32,427 nucleotides of DNA from JAZRYE01 sp045600585 (lineage in GTDB: Bacteria; Bacillota_I; Bacilli_A; RFN20; CAG-826). The stretch is from contig JAZRYE010000038.1 of NCBI GenBank assembly GCA_045600585.1, positions 1 to 32,427 on the forward strand, written 5' to 3'. Made by a program: the position numbers and the translations under genes. Below, piece by piece: positions 15,730 to 23,125 of the stretch. How positions within the stretch are numbered: position 1 is the first letter of the stretch; each line of letters opens with the position of its first letter. The notes under the pieces were generated by a model. That model was not told the DNA's origin. It saw only the letters and a program-made list of their open reading frames with translations, and made no database searches.

Positions 15730-16640
15730 TAAAGATCCTCGACCTCACTGATGACGATAACTCCATCACCTTTAATAACAGCTTCTTTTCCATAAGGAAC
15801 AAAGAATGTGTCATATTGATTATATGGAATGTCATTTACTGTGCCTTTACCAGAAAGGAATGTGAATGATTTAAATGAATCACCATTTGCGGCTACTTTA
15901 TATTCGCCTTTTACTTCTACTCTTCTAACAGTGAAGTATTTATTTCTTTGGAGAATTTCTCCTTCTACATCAATTCTTGTGAACTTTGTATAATCGATAA
16001 CTTTCAAAGCTTTTTCGATATGTAATTCTCTATAATTGCCCTTATCATCTTTTCTCAAATAATCGTATAAACGATATGTTAAATTGCTATTTTGTTGAAT
16101 TTCAATTAATCTAACGCCAGCTCCAATTGCGTGAATTGTTCCTGGATTAATCATGTAGCATTCACCTGGTTTTACTTTAAAGAAATTTAATGTCTCTAAA
16201 ATAGTGGAGTCATTTAATCTTTTTTCAATTTCTTCTTTAGAATAGTTGTCATTAAAGCCAACATATAATCCTGCTCCTTCATCAGCAGAGAGGATATACC
16301 ACATTTCACTTTTACCGAATGAATTTTCATTCTTTAATGCGTATTCATCGCTTGGGTGAACCTGAATAGATAAATTATCACGTGCGTCAATTAATTTAAT
16401 AAGAATAGGGAAATATGGGAATTTCTTTTGAATTGGTCCAACTTCTTTTTCTGTTAATACTTCTTCTAATGTTTTACCTTTATTTTCTCCAGAAACAATA
16501 ATTGAAGAAGAACCTGGGAACATTGATAATTCCCAACATTCTGCCGTTCTTACTTCGTTAACGCCTTTTCCAAATTGTTGAAAATAGTTTCCACCCCAGA
16601 TGTTTGTTTTAATTGCTGGTTTTAATTTGATTGCTTCCAT
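15729..16640 (-). CDS. manA: Mannose-6-phosphate isomerase, class I
   Basis: ManA interconverts mannose 6-phosphate and fructose 6-phosphate with a bound zinc. Signature segments are N-I-W-G-G, the zinc site region S-I-Q-V-H-P-S-D-E-Y-A, G-K-S-E-M-W-Y and G-T-I-H-A-I-G-A-G, followed by E-I-Q-Q-N-S-N-L-T-Y-R. The 303 residues match the short Firmicutes type. AGAGGT just upstream is a clear ribosome site. It lies 14 nt after the metalloprotease gene and is coupled to the Nudix gene. It may supply mannose units for a surface glycan or allow mannose use (inference). Confidence 0.94.
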   Translation of the reverse strand: MEAIKLKPAIKTNIWGGNYFQQFGKGVNEVRTAECWELSMFPGSSSIIVSGENKGKTLEEVLTEKEVGPIQKKFPYFPILIKLIDARDNLSIQVHPSDEYALKNENSFGKSEMWYILSADEGAGLYVGFNDNYSKEEIEKRLNDSTILETLNFFKVKPGECYMINPGTIHAIGAGVRLIEIQQNSNLTYRLYDYLRKDDKGNYRELHIEKALKVIDYTKFTRIDVEGEILQRNKYFTVRRVEVKGEYKVAANGDSFKSFTFLSGKGTVNDIPYNQYDTFFVPYGKEAVIKGDGVIVISEVEDL

Positions 16641-16654
16641 TTTATTTACCTCTT

Positions 16655-18208
16655 TTATATTGTTATTTTAATAGATGCATATTCGCTAGTAACTTTATCA
16701 AAACTAATATGAAAATTGAATTCTGATCCGTTATTGAACTTGCCTTTGTTATAGAATTGATCTTTGTAATTGCTCATTATAAATGAGTCATATTGATACC
16801 ACATATCACTTTCAACAATGGTGTTGCATGTATGCTTTTCGCCCTTCGCATATGATGCTGTTGCTGAATTTCTTAATAATTGTAGTTGATTGAAATTTCT
16901 AAATTCTTCAATCTCTGAACAATATCCTTTTGTATAAGTTTTATATGTCGTGTTACTTGTTGCAAAGTCGTAATATCTACCATTTTGTATAACATTTGAT
17001 ACTTTTGATTTAGTAAATGTTTGATCACTTTGAGTCATATACATTAGTCTCGCATCTGCGTGCCAAATTCTTATACCTGGTTTATTTATTCCTCTAGGAT
17101 AACCAGAACGAGAACCGCCCCAACGATATTTAGTGTCAAACGCATTTAATCCAGTTGGAGTATATAACTCGATAATTAAATATTCATCAAATGGGGAACC
17201 AACAAAGTTTGGTGATAGAACAATAACATCTCCACTCGATTCAAAATTATGAATATTAATCGTGCAACTAGAGGTTGGAACAAAAGTATTTGTCCATCCA
17301 AGCATCATTTTGCTTAACGGATCATGACCTCCGACATTGCAATCTTGCATCGAGAATCCTCCAGCAGGTGAGTTGCTATATGTTTTACTAACTGCATAAT
17401 CGTAATAATCTTTTAAACCTAATACATGACCCATTTCATGAATGTATGTGTGTGAGTCGATAATGCAATTAGAATTATCTCCTCCGCCTGATGAATACAT
17501 AAAGTCATAGCTTGCCCAGAAATAAGTATTTGGTCCTGGATTATTTACATTACGTAATGATGATTCTTGTAACCAATATGTATAAGCCCATAATGAATCG
17601 TTATCATCATAGCTATTTGGGAATGCATAGATTAAACACACACAATCGATATAACCATCGCCATTTTTATCAAAATCTTTTATATCATCATTGTTTTCTT
17701 TATACCAAGTCGCGGCTTTTTTAACCATGACATCTACTCCAGATCCACTGATGGTTAAGCCACGCGTGGAAGTGGAGTACCAGTCGGTAACTTTACCAGT
17801 AATGTTTAAACGACCTAAAGAAGCCTTATTATAATAAGAAGAAACTGATTCCCATCCGGTATCTTCTGGTGTTCCGAAATATGCCTTTTCTATATCGCTT
17901 TTAATTTTTGTTCGTTCTGAAGGAGAAACGTGAGAACTAGAATCACCTAACCAAGTAGGAATGACAAGTACATTAACATCTCCAGTAGAATTGATTGATG
18001 GAGTGTTATGCGCATTATGTTTTGTAATGTCTTCTATTGAGTATTTTAGTTTTGATACTTTGACATCATTCTTCAAAGAAGATAAATCTGATCCATAATA
18101 TTCTGTTCCATCTTGAGAAGTTGAAAAATGATTAAAAAAATCACTTAGATTACATGAAACTAATGACATTGCTAATATTGGTAATAAAAATAAATAACTC
18201 TTTTTCAT
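16655..18208 (-). CDS. Secreted M6-like zinc metalloprotease lipoprotein
   Basis: The signal MKKSYLFLLPILAMSLVSC places a lipidated Cys at residue 19. The zinc site is H-E-M-G-H-V-L-G-L-K-D, with His257, Glu258 and His261 (HExxHxxGxxD), typical of M6/immune-inhibitor-A-like and related gluzincin or metzincin-type proteases. The segment D-K-N-G-D-G-Y-I-D-C-V just before it looks like a calcium-binding loop. The 517 residues are long enough for one catalytic domain plus a C-terminal beta domain. The start has no Shine-Dalgarno site; a TAAAAT box at 18224-18229 predicts a leader under 10 nt. It heads an operon with manA and the Nudix gene. The substrate is unknown; host or extracellular proteins are plausible. 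Confidence 0.85.
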   Translation of the reverse strand: MKKSYLFLLPILAMSLVSCNLSDFFNHFSTSQDGTEYYGSDLSSLKNDVKVSKLKYSIEDITKHNAHNTPSINSTGDVNVLVIPTWLGDSSSHVSPSERTKIKSDIEKAYFGTPEDTGWESVSSYYNKASLGRLNITGKVTDWYSTSTRGLTISGSGVDVMVKKAATWYKENNDDIKDFDKNGDGYIDCVCLIYAFPNSYDDNDSLWAYTYWLQESSLRNVNNPGPNTYFWASYDFMYSSGGGDNSNCIIDSHTYIHEMGHVLGLKDYYDYAVSKTYSNSPAGGFSMQDCNVGGHDPLSKMMLGWTNTFVPTSSCTINIHNFESSGDVIVLSPNFVGSPFDEYLIIELYTPTGLNAFDTKYRWGGSRSGYPRGINKPGIRIWHADARLMYMTQSDQTFTKSKVSNVIQNGRYYDFATSNTTYKTYTKGYCSEIEEFRNFNQLQLLRNSATASYAKGEKHTCNTIVESDMWYQYDSFIMSNYKDQFYNKGKFNNGSEFNFHISFDKVTSEYASIKITI

Positions 18209-18283
18209 ATATTTATGTACATTATTTTAGACTTATTGTTTTTGCTTTCATATTGTTTTAGCTATTTATATAAAAAATAATTA

Positions 18284-18311
18284 TTGAAAAAGAAATAAAC
18301 CTTTGTAGAAT
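18284..18311 (+). promoter_or_regulatory. Leaderless-type promoter of the DegV gene
   Basis: TTGAAA (18284-18289) and TAGAAT (18306-18311) are 16 bp apart. ATG 18319 follows the -10 by 7 nt and no ribosome site is present. The 18209-18318 gap otherwise holds the divergent start region of the metalloprotease gene. Confidence 0.65.
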
Positions 18312-18318
18312 ATTTAGC

Positions 18319-19176
18319 ATGAAAGTTTTAATCTCTGCAGAAAGCACAATTGATTTAAGTAAAGAATTACTTGATCAATACAACATCAAGGTAATTCCAT
18401 ATATAGTATTACTAGGCGAAACCGTCGGATATGATGGAGATATCACTCCACAAAAAATATTCGATTACGTAGATAAGACTGGCATCTTACCTAAGACATC
18501 CGCAATTAATGAATTCCAATATGAAGAATATTTCAAAGGTTTATTAGAAGAATGTGATGCTGTTATTCATATTACATTATCTTCTGAAATATCATCTGCC
18601 CATGCAAATGCTCTTGCGTGCGCTGATAATAATTTCAAAGGAAAAGTATTTATTATTGATTCTAAATCATTATCTACAGGTATTGCATTATTAGCTATTT
18701 ATGCTTCTAACCTTGCAAAACAAGGAATAGCCCCAGAAGAAATTGTTGAAAGAACATTAAAAAGACGTGATGGCTTATGCGTATCATTCGTCGTTAATAC
18801 TTTATCTTATTTATATAAGGGTGGTAGATGTTCTAAGTTAGAAAGATTTGGCGCCAACTTATTAAAGATTAGACCAAAGATCATTGTTACTTCCGAAGGA
18901 AAAATGGTTCCAGGAAAGAAATACTTTGGTAGAAGTGTTGGTGTCGTTGCTTCATATGTTGAAGACACATTAGCAAAGAATTCTAATTTTGATAAAGAAA
19001 TCTGTTTCGTTACTCATTCATGCGCAACACAAGAAATGGTTGATGAAGCAGTCAAATTAGTCAAAGAAGCAGGATTCAAAAATGTTCTTGTTACGACAGC
19101 TGGTGCGACAATTACTAGCCACTGCGGTCCAAAAACACTTGGTATCCTCTACTTCAATGATGGTGGAGAAAATTAA
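18319..19176 (+). CDS. DegV family fatty-acid-binding protein (FakB-like)
   Basis: DegV/FakB proteins bind a fatty acid and present it to the kinase FakA for phosphorylation. The N-terminal segment I-S-A-E-S-T-I-D-L (5-13) is the family's first loop (usually D-S-T-x-D-L). The F-P-type helix, I-T-L-S-S-E-I-S-S-A-H (about 90-100), D-S-K-S-L-S-T-G and L-S-Y-L-Y-K-G-G-R-C are also present. The 285 residues are typical. No fakA lies nearby. The gene is monocistronic, with its own promoter and terminator. Confidence 0.92.
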   Translation: MKVLISAESTIDLSKELLDQYNIKVIPYIVLLGETVGYDGDITPQKIFDYVDKTGILPKTSAINEFQYEEYFKGLLEECDAVIHITLSSEISSAHANALACADNNFKGKVFIIDSKSLSTGIALLAIYASNLAKQGIAPEEIVERTLKRRDGLCVSFVVNTLSYLYKGGRCSKLERFGANLLKIRPKIIVTSEGKMVPGKKYFGRSVGVVASYVEDTLAKNSNFDKEICFVTHSCATQEMVDEAVKLVKEAGFKNVLVTTAGATITSHCGPKTLGILYFNDGGEN

Positions 19177-19178
19177 TT

Positions 19179-19203
19179 AGCACTTGAATAAAGTGCTTTT
19201 TTC
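19179..19203 (+). terminator. Terminator of the DegV gene
   Basis: AGCACTT (19179-19185) pairs with AAGTGCT (19191-19197) around GAATA, followed by six T. Confidence 0.92.
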
Positions 19204-19231
19204 TTGTCTTTAATATATTTATTTTCCTCTT

Positions 19232-19237
19232 TATAAT
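19232..19237 (+). promoter_or_regulatory. -10 box of the Wzy-like gene (leaderless type)
   Basis: A perfect TATAAT ends 7 nt before ATG 19245. I see no convincing -35 (TTTAAT at 19209-19214 is the best) and no ribosome site. Confidence 0.55.
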
Positions 19238-19244
19238 AAGAAAC

Positions 19245-20660
19245 ATGGAAAAAACGAATAAAAAGAAATTAGATTTTAGCAAATACGCCATAATTGCAGG
19301 ATTTCTCTCTTATGAGGTTGTTGCAATTATCGCCTTTTCTCTTGCTCAATCATTTTTGCTTTATGCAATCATGTCATTGGTTTTATTTGCTATGCTTGCT
19401 ATTTGCACAAAAAGACAAATTACTAAAGATGGCTGGTCAAACTATTTGTTCTTTGCTTTTCCTATTTTAATTTTTGGTGTTTTAACTGCAATAAGTTATT
19501 ACTCTTCTTCTCCATATGTTAATTCATCATCAATTGGTATTAGAATATTCATCCCAATTTGTTTTGCTTCATTAGCATTGATTGGTTGTTTATTAACTAA
19601 AGTTGAAGGTTTTAAAATCAAATATATTATTCTAGCTATATATAGTGCTTTAGCGCTTTATTGTTTAATTAATTTCGCGGTAACAATGTTTGAATTTGTT
19701 CCGTTTTATACTTTGAAATATAAAGATGCCTTTATATATTATAAAGGTAAGCCTTCACCTGTATCCGTTTCTGAAATGGCTTATGCTTTATCTAGCTTTG
19801 AAATGGAAACTGTAAGTGTTGATTATTTCTCATTCTTCCCAAGTGTTTTATCAACCTCTATAATCGCATTATTTTATATAGATCCTAAAAAAGAATTAAA
19901 GCAATTTATTCTCTATGCTTTATATGCATTTATTGGAATTATTTCTTTATTATTTACTCCGACGATTATGACTTTACTAACTGACTTCCTAATTTTAGTA
20001 GTAGTGGTAATTATCGTATTAACTGGTAAGGGAATTATTAAGTCTAAGGGTATTAAATATCTAACTATTATTTCTTCTGTTATTTTAGGATTAGGAATAC
20101 TTAGTATTGTATTAAACGCACAAAGCAATTTTGGCTTTATACATAAAATAACGACTTCAAATAAATTATTTGATAAGTTATTTAACTCTAACCACATAAT
20201 TGCATCTTGGAACGATGTTCTTGATGGTTTATTTTCTACTAATAAGCTATTTGGCTTCCCTCCTTACTATGATGATGTTAAGTATGCAAATATTTGGCCT
20301 AGTGGAGCCTGGTTTGTTGATCTATTTATGACTAGTGGTGTCCTTGGTTATGTGTTCTTTATATTTATTCTTTATACTGGAACAAAAGCTATATTTAAGT
20401 ATTGTGAAAAAGATAGCGATTCCACTAAAGATAAATCATTGTTGATTGCATTATTAGTTGTTATCCTTGGCTATACATTAATCAATTATGATGCGAGATC
20501 ATTTATTTATAATAAAGATATGGTTGATACATTATTGATTCGTGGTCCATTTATTTTAATTTTCTTCATACTGGGATATATCTACGCAAAAAATGTAGCT
20601 ATCATCGAACAAGAAAAGAAAGAAACTCAAAAAGAAGAACAATTGGAGGTAAATATTTAA
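19245..20660 (+). CDS. Multi-pass membrane protein, O-antigen polymerase/ligase (Wzy/WaaL)-like
   Basis: The 471-residue protein has about 11 to 12 hydrophobic segments and a large loop at about 310-365 before a final membrane block. That loop carries N-H-I-I-A-S-W-N-D-V-L-D and G-F-P-P-Y-Y, and the topology is that of Wzy polymerases and O-antigen ligases. Sequence conservation in this group is low, so the call rests on topology and neighbours: a lipoprotein gene coupled to its end (TAATG) and a TupA-like ATP-grasp gene. The C-terminal tail is charged (K-K-E-T-Q-K-E-E). It may polymerise or transfer a surface glycan. An unrelated transporter is the main alternative. Confidence 0.65.
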   Translation: MEKTNKKKLDFSKYAIIAGFLSYEVVAIIAFSLAQSFLLYAIMSLVLFAMLAICTKRQITKDGWSNYLFFAFPILIFGVLTAISYYSSSPYVNSSSIGIRIFIPICFASLALIGCLLTKVEGFKIKYIILAIYSALALYCLINFAVTMFEFVPFYTLKYKDAFIYYKGKPSPVSVSEMAYALSSFEMETVSVDYFSFFPSVLSTSIIALFYIDPKKELKQFILYALYAFIGIISLLFTPTIMTLLTDFLILVVVVIIVLTGKGIIKSKGIKYLTIISSVILGLGILSIVLNAQSNFGFIHKITTSNKLFDKLFNSNHIIASWNDVLDGLFSTNKLFGFPPYYDDVKYANIWPSGAWFVDLFMTSGVLGYVFFIFILYTGTKAIFKYCEKDSDSTKDKSLLIALLVVILGYTLINYDARSFIYNKDMVDTLLIRGPFILIFFILGYIYAKNVAIIEQEKKETQKEEQLEVNI

Positions 20661-21553
20661 TGAAAAGAAATGTCAAATATCTATCTCTTATACCATTAGT
20701 AGCGTTAACTAGCTGTGGATATGGATTAGAAGAACTATATCATGGTAATGCTTATAACTCTCCAGTTTTCCAAGAAAATTATTATCGAGAATGGGATAGT
20801 GATCTTAAAAACAAAATTACTAGTTCAAGCGAAACGCCTCTTCAATATGATAAGGACAAAGTATTCTTGTCTTATTATGGAGATGAACATTTCCATTCTT
20901 TAGAAAAAGATAGAGCGGATAGTAATGACGATATCCTGAGTGGCAGATTAACTTATGATGGTGTGGATGCAAGTCAGGCTAATTATTATTATGGACCAAA
21001 TAAATGTTTGTCTAATATTGATGATTCATTTAGTTATGGATATGCTTCTAAACTTTTTGATGGTCAAATGTTTTGCAACCATCAATTCCAACTTGCAAGA
21101 GTGCAAATTGATGGACAAGGTTTTGGTAAACTCTTTGAAAAAGAATGCTCAAGCGCAAAATATTTTGCAATGAATTTTAAAGCATCAAGCGATTACACAC
21201 ATGAAGATAATCCTGCAACAAGTCCACATAGAAGCGAAGTGAAATTAAAAATTGGTTTTTATATCGCAAATGATAGAGGCTACGAAGAAAGCATTTATAC
21301 CTATAATTTGCAAGATATTGAAAATGATTTGACCACTCGTTCAGTTCCAACTAATACAAGTGATAATCGTTCTGAAAAGAACCCTGATTACTTATTCTTT
21401 GGATTTGAATTAGGAAACAATATCGATATCAAAAGATGTAGAGGAATTTCTGTGTCTTTTGACTTATTAAAAGATTCTGATAAAGAAAATAAGGGACTTG
21501 ATTACGCCCTTATGATCTATGAAATTTTATTACCTGATTCTACTTGGAATTAG
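20660..21553 (+). CDS. Lipoprotein of unknown function
   Basis: MKRNVKYLSLIPLVALTSC is a lipoprotein signal with Cys19. The mature 279 residues are acidic and rich in Tyr, Ser and Asp, with no catalytic motif I recognise. A predicted beta-rich C-terminal half suggests a jelly-roll or carbohydrate-binding fold, but this is a guess from composition. GGAGGT (20645-20650) lies just before the ATG, which overlaps the preceding stop by one base, so it should be co-made with the Wzy-like protein. Its last 14 bp overlap the convergent TupA-like gene. Confidence 0.8.
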   Translation: MKRNVKYLSLIPLVALTSCGYGLEELYHGNAYNSPVFQENYYREWDSDLKNKITSSSETPLQYDKDKVFLSYYGDEHFHSLEKDRADSNDDILSGRLTYDGVDASQANYYYGPNKCLSNIDDSFSYGYASKLFDGQMFCNHQFQLARVQIDGQGFGKLFEKECSSAKYFAMNFKASSDYTHEDNPATSPHRSEVKLKIGFYIANDRGYEESIYTYNLQDIENDLTTRSVPTNTSDNRSEKNPDYLFFGFELGNNIDIKRCRGISVSFDLLKDSDKENKGLDYALMIYEILLPDSTWN

Positions 21554-22454
21554 TATACTTACTAATATCTAACCATTTTCCCATTTCAAAGTCGCACTTA
21601 TCATCATCTAAAATGAGAGTGCCTTTTGCTGGTGTAAATGTCATCTCGCTAAAATAAATTTTACCATTGATATTATATAAATCTAATCTGACAAATGGGA
21701 AAGGCTTACATAATATTTCCGCCATTTCAACCATATCATTCCAGTGATTTGGTTTTTCTAATGGATAGTCTGTTTTTTTCCAGCCATTGAACTGCGAACC
21801 ATCAAACGGAGTCCAATCGATATAATAGTTGTTATATCTTATGTCTACCCCACGTGAAGTAACGACATACATATTCTTAGCTTTACCATTGAAGACATGA
21901 ATCTTATATTCAGTTGGTAATTTTCCATTTTCATCCAATAACTTCTCAATGATGATTTGTGGCTTAATTGATGCGTAGTGATATTCAACTGTCTTCTTGC
22001 CGTAATTAGTACTTAACCATTTACTAAACTTTTTCTTTAATTCTGCTTTGTCGATTTGACTCTTATCTTTGCAAATATAATTAAATCCAGATGCATGGGA
22101 ACATTTCATTACAAATTGGTTTGGTAACTTATCAAGATCAATTTCGTCAAATGAATTAAATACTCCATAAATTGGAATCAACTTATCGCAGAAACCACGC
22201 TTCTTGATATATTCTCTAACTCCAACTCTACCAGCGCATTGTTTAACTAGTTCATCTTTTGGATAAACAAAAAGTCTAAGATATTGTAATTTTTCAGTGT
22301 ATCTAACTGGATTTTTTAAATTGAGCTTATGATGAGTTATGTATTTGTACTGTAATTTAACGTATTCAGTTTTAGAAATAGCTTTAACAATGCCTCGTAC
22401 TGAAACCGCGACAAATCGTTTGAGCTTATTTTCTTTTAAGTTTTTATTTGCCAT
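21540..22454 (-). CDS. TupA-like ATP-grasp enzyme, surface polymer synthesis
   Basis: ATP-grasp proteins of the TupA group are tied to teichuronopeptide and exopolysaccharide synthesis. The 304-residue protein has the family's early Y-T-E-K-L-Q-Y-L-R and the segment V-M-K-C-S-H-A-S-G (ATP-binding strand and glycine loop). P-Q-I-I-I-E-K-L-L, P-T-E-Y-K-I-H-V-F-N-G-K, V-R-L-D-L-Y and the metal-binding S-E-M-T-F-T-P follow. There is no membrane segment apart from a basic N-terminus. It converges with the lipoprotein gene and fits a small glycan locus. The exact amino-acid or sugar substrate is unknown. Confidence 0.85.
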   Translation of the reverse strand: MANKNLKENKLKRFVAVSVRGIVKAISKTEYVKLQYKYITHHKLNLKNPVRYTEKLQYLRLFVYPKDELVKQCAGRVGVREYIKKRGFCDKLIPIYGVFNSFDEIDLDKLPNQFVMKCSHASGFNYICKDKSQIDKAELKKKFSKWLSTNYGKKTVEYHYASIKPQIIIEKLLDENGKLPTEYKIHVFNGKAKNMYVVTSRGVDIRYNNYYIDWTPFDGSQFNGWKKTDYPLEKPNHWNDMVEMAEILCKPFPFVRLDLYNINGKIYFSEMTFTPAKGTLILDDDKCDFEMGKWLDISKYTNSK

Positions 22455-22460
22455 AAAACA

Positions 22461-22489
22461 AGTATAGTCTTTCCGTTTTTCTTTTTAAA
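22461..22489 (-). promoter_or_regulatory. Leaderless-type promoter of the TupA-like gene
   Basis: On the - strand TTTAAA (22484-22489) and TATACT (22461-22466) are 17 bp apart. The ATG at 22454 follows the -10 by exactly 6 nt, with no ribosome site. Confidence 0.65.
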
Positions 22490-22495
22490 GAGTTG

Positions 22496-22504
22496 TGATA
22501 GTAT
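22496..22504 (+). promoter_or_regulatory. Extended -10 promoter of the small membrane protein
   Basis: TG-A-TAGTAT (22496-22504) is an extended -10 element. The second ATG of the frame (22511) follows by 6 nt. This supports 22511 as the real, leaderless start over the in-frame ATG at 22505. The would-be -35 region overlaps the divergent TupA promoter. Confidence 0.5.
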
Positions 22505-22510
22505 ATGCAC

Positions 22511-22954
22511 ATGGAAAAAGAAAATCGTCAAAACGCTTTTAAAGAATCATTTAAAAACAAGAGGCTTTACATCGTTGCTTCTATTTTATCCGTTCTTGGA
22601 ATTGGTGTTCCTTTTTTGATTTATGCAATATCAGTGTTTGGAAACAATAATTGGCAAGCATTTGAATACCCATTATTAATTTGGGCGTTTGTATTTTTAT
22701 ATGTTCTTCTTGGTTGGGTCATCGGTAATAGTATCGTGAACAAATGGAGAAAAAAGGAAGCTGACTATGATGGTGCAGCCCCTTTTGAAATCAAGAAAAA
22801 AGCTTGGGAATATCGTATGTATTTTTTCTTACCAGCTATGATTATTCTAACTGTTTGTATTGGCTTAGAAATATGCGCACTTGTAACAGGAAAATACCCG
22901 TTGCTCGATTACGACTATTCAAGATTCAATATCCATCCAACAAATTCGAATTAA
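22511..22954 (+). CDS. Small membrane protein of unknown function
   Basis: The 147 residues (149 from the upstream ATG) hold three hydrophobic segments at about 20-41, 55-76 and 103-126. Between the second and third is a charged loop W-R-K-K-E-A-D-Y-D-G. No family is recognised. I place the start at 22511 from the promoter spacing. It is divergent from the TupA-like gene, with a terminator after it, and just ahead of the opp operon. Confidence 0.7.
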   Translation: MEKENRQNAFKESFKNKRLYIVASILSVLGIGVPFLIYAISVFGNNNWQAFEYPLLIWAFVFLYVLLGWVIGNSIVNKWRKKEADYDGAAPFEIKKKAWEYRMYFFLPAMIILTVCIGLEICALVTGKYPLLDYDYSRFNIHPTNSN

Positions 22955-22960
22955 TTTATT

Positions 22961-22985
22961 AAGCAGTTTAACCGCTGCTTTTTAA
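22961..22985 (+). terminator. Terminator of the small membrane protein gene
   Basis: AAGCAG (22961-22966) pairs with CTGCTT (22975-22980) around an 8-nt loop, followed by a T-rich run. Confidence 0.8.
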
Positions 22986-23011
22986 TTTTTACATATTCGT
23001 ATATATGCAAC

Positions 23012-23038
23012 GTGTATGCACAATTTTTATGTGTATGC
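23012..23038. repeat. Direct repeat GTGTATGC upstream of oppA
   Basis: GTGTATGC occurs at 23012-23019 and 23031-23038, 19 bp start to start, with a looser copy (GTATATATGC, 22999-23008) just upstream. This is about 90-110 bp before oppA, a likely place for a regulator of the peptide operon. The promoter itself is unclear; TAGTAT at 23069-23074 is a possible -10. The oppA leader carries a good GGAAGG ribosome site. Confidence 0.45.
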
Positions 23039-23125
23039 GAAAAAATGCTTTATTTTCTCATTTAATAGTAGTATGGTATTACCAATCATTCATGATGCAT
23101 CTTTAGAGAAAGGAAGGTAAAAACT

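Noticed and set aside
22955..23125. Riboswitch or T-box in the oppA leader
   Set aside because: No conserved riboswitch core or T-box sequence is present, and the leader after the likely promoter is only about 45 nt.
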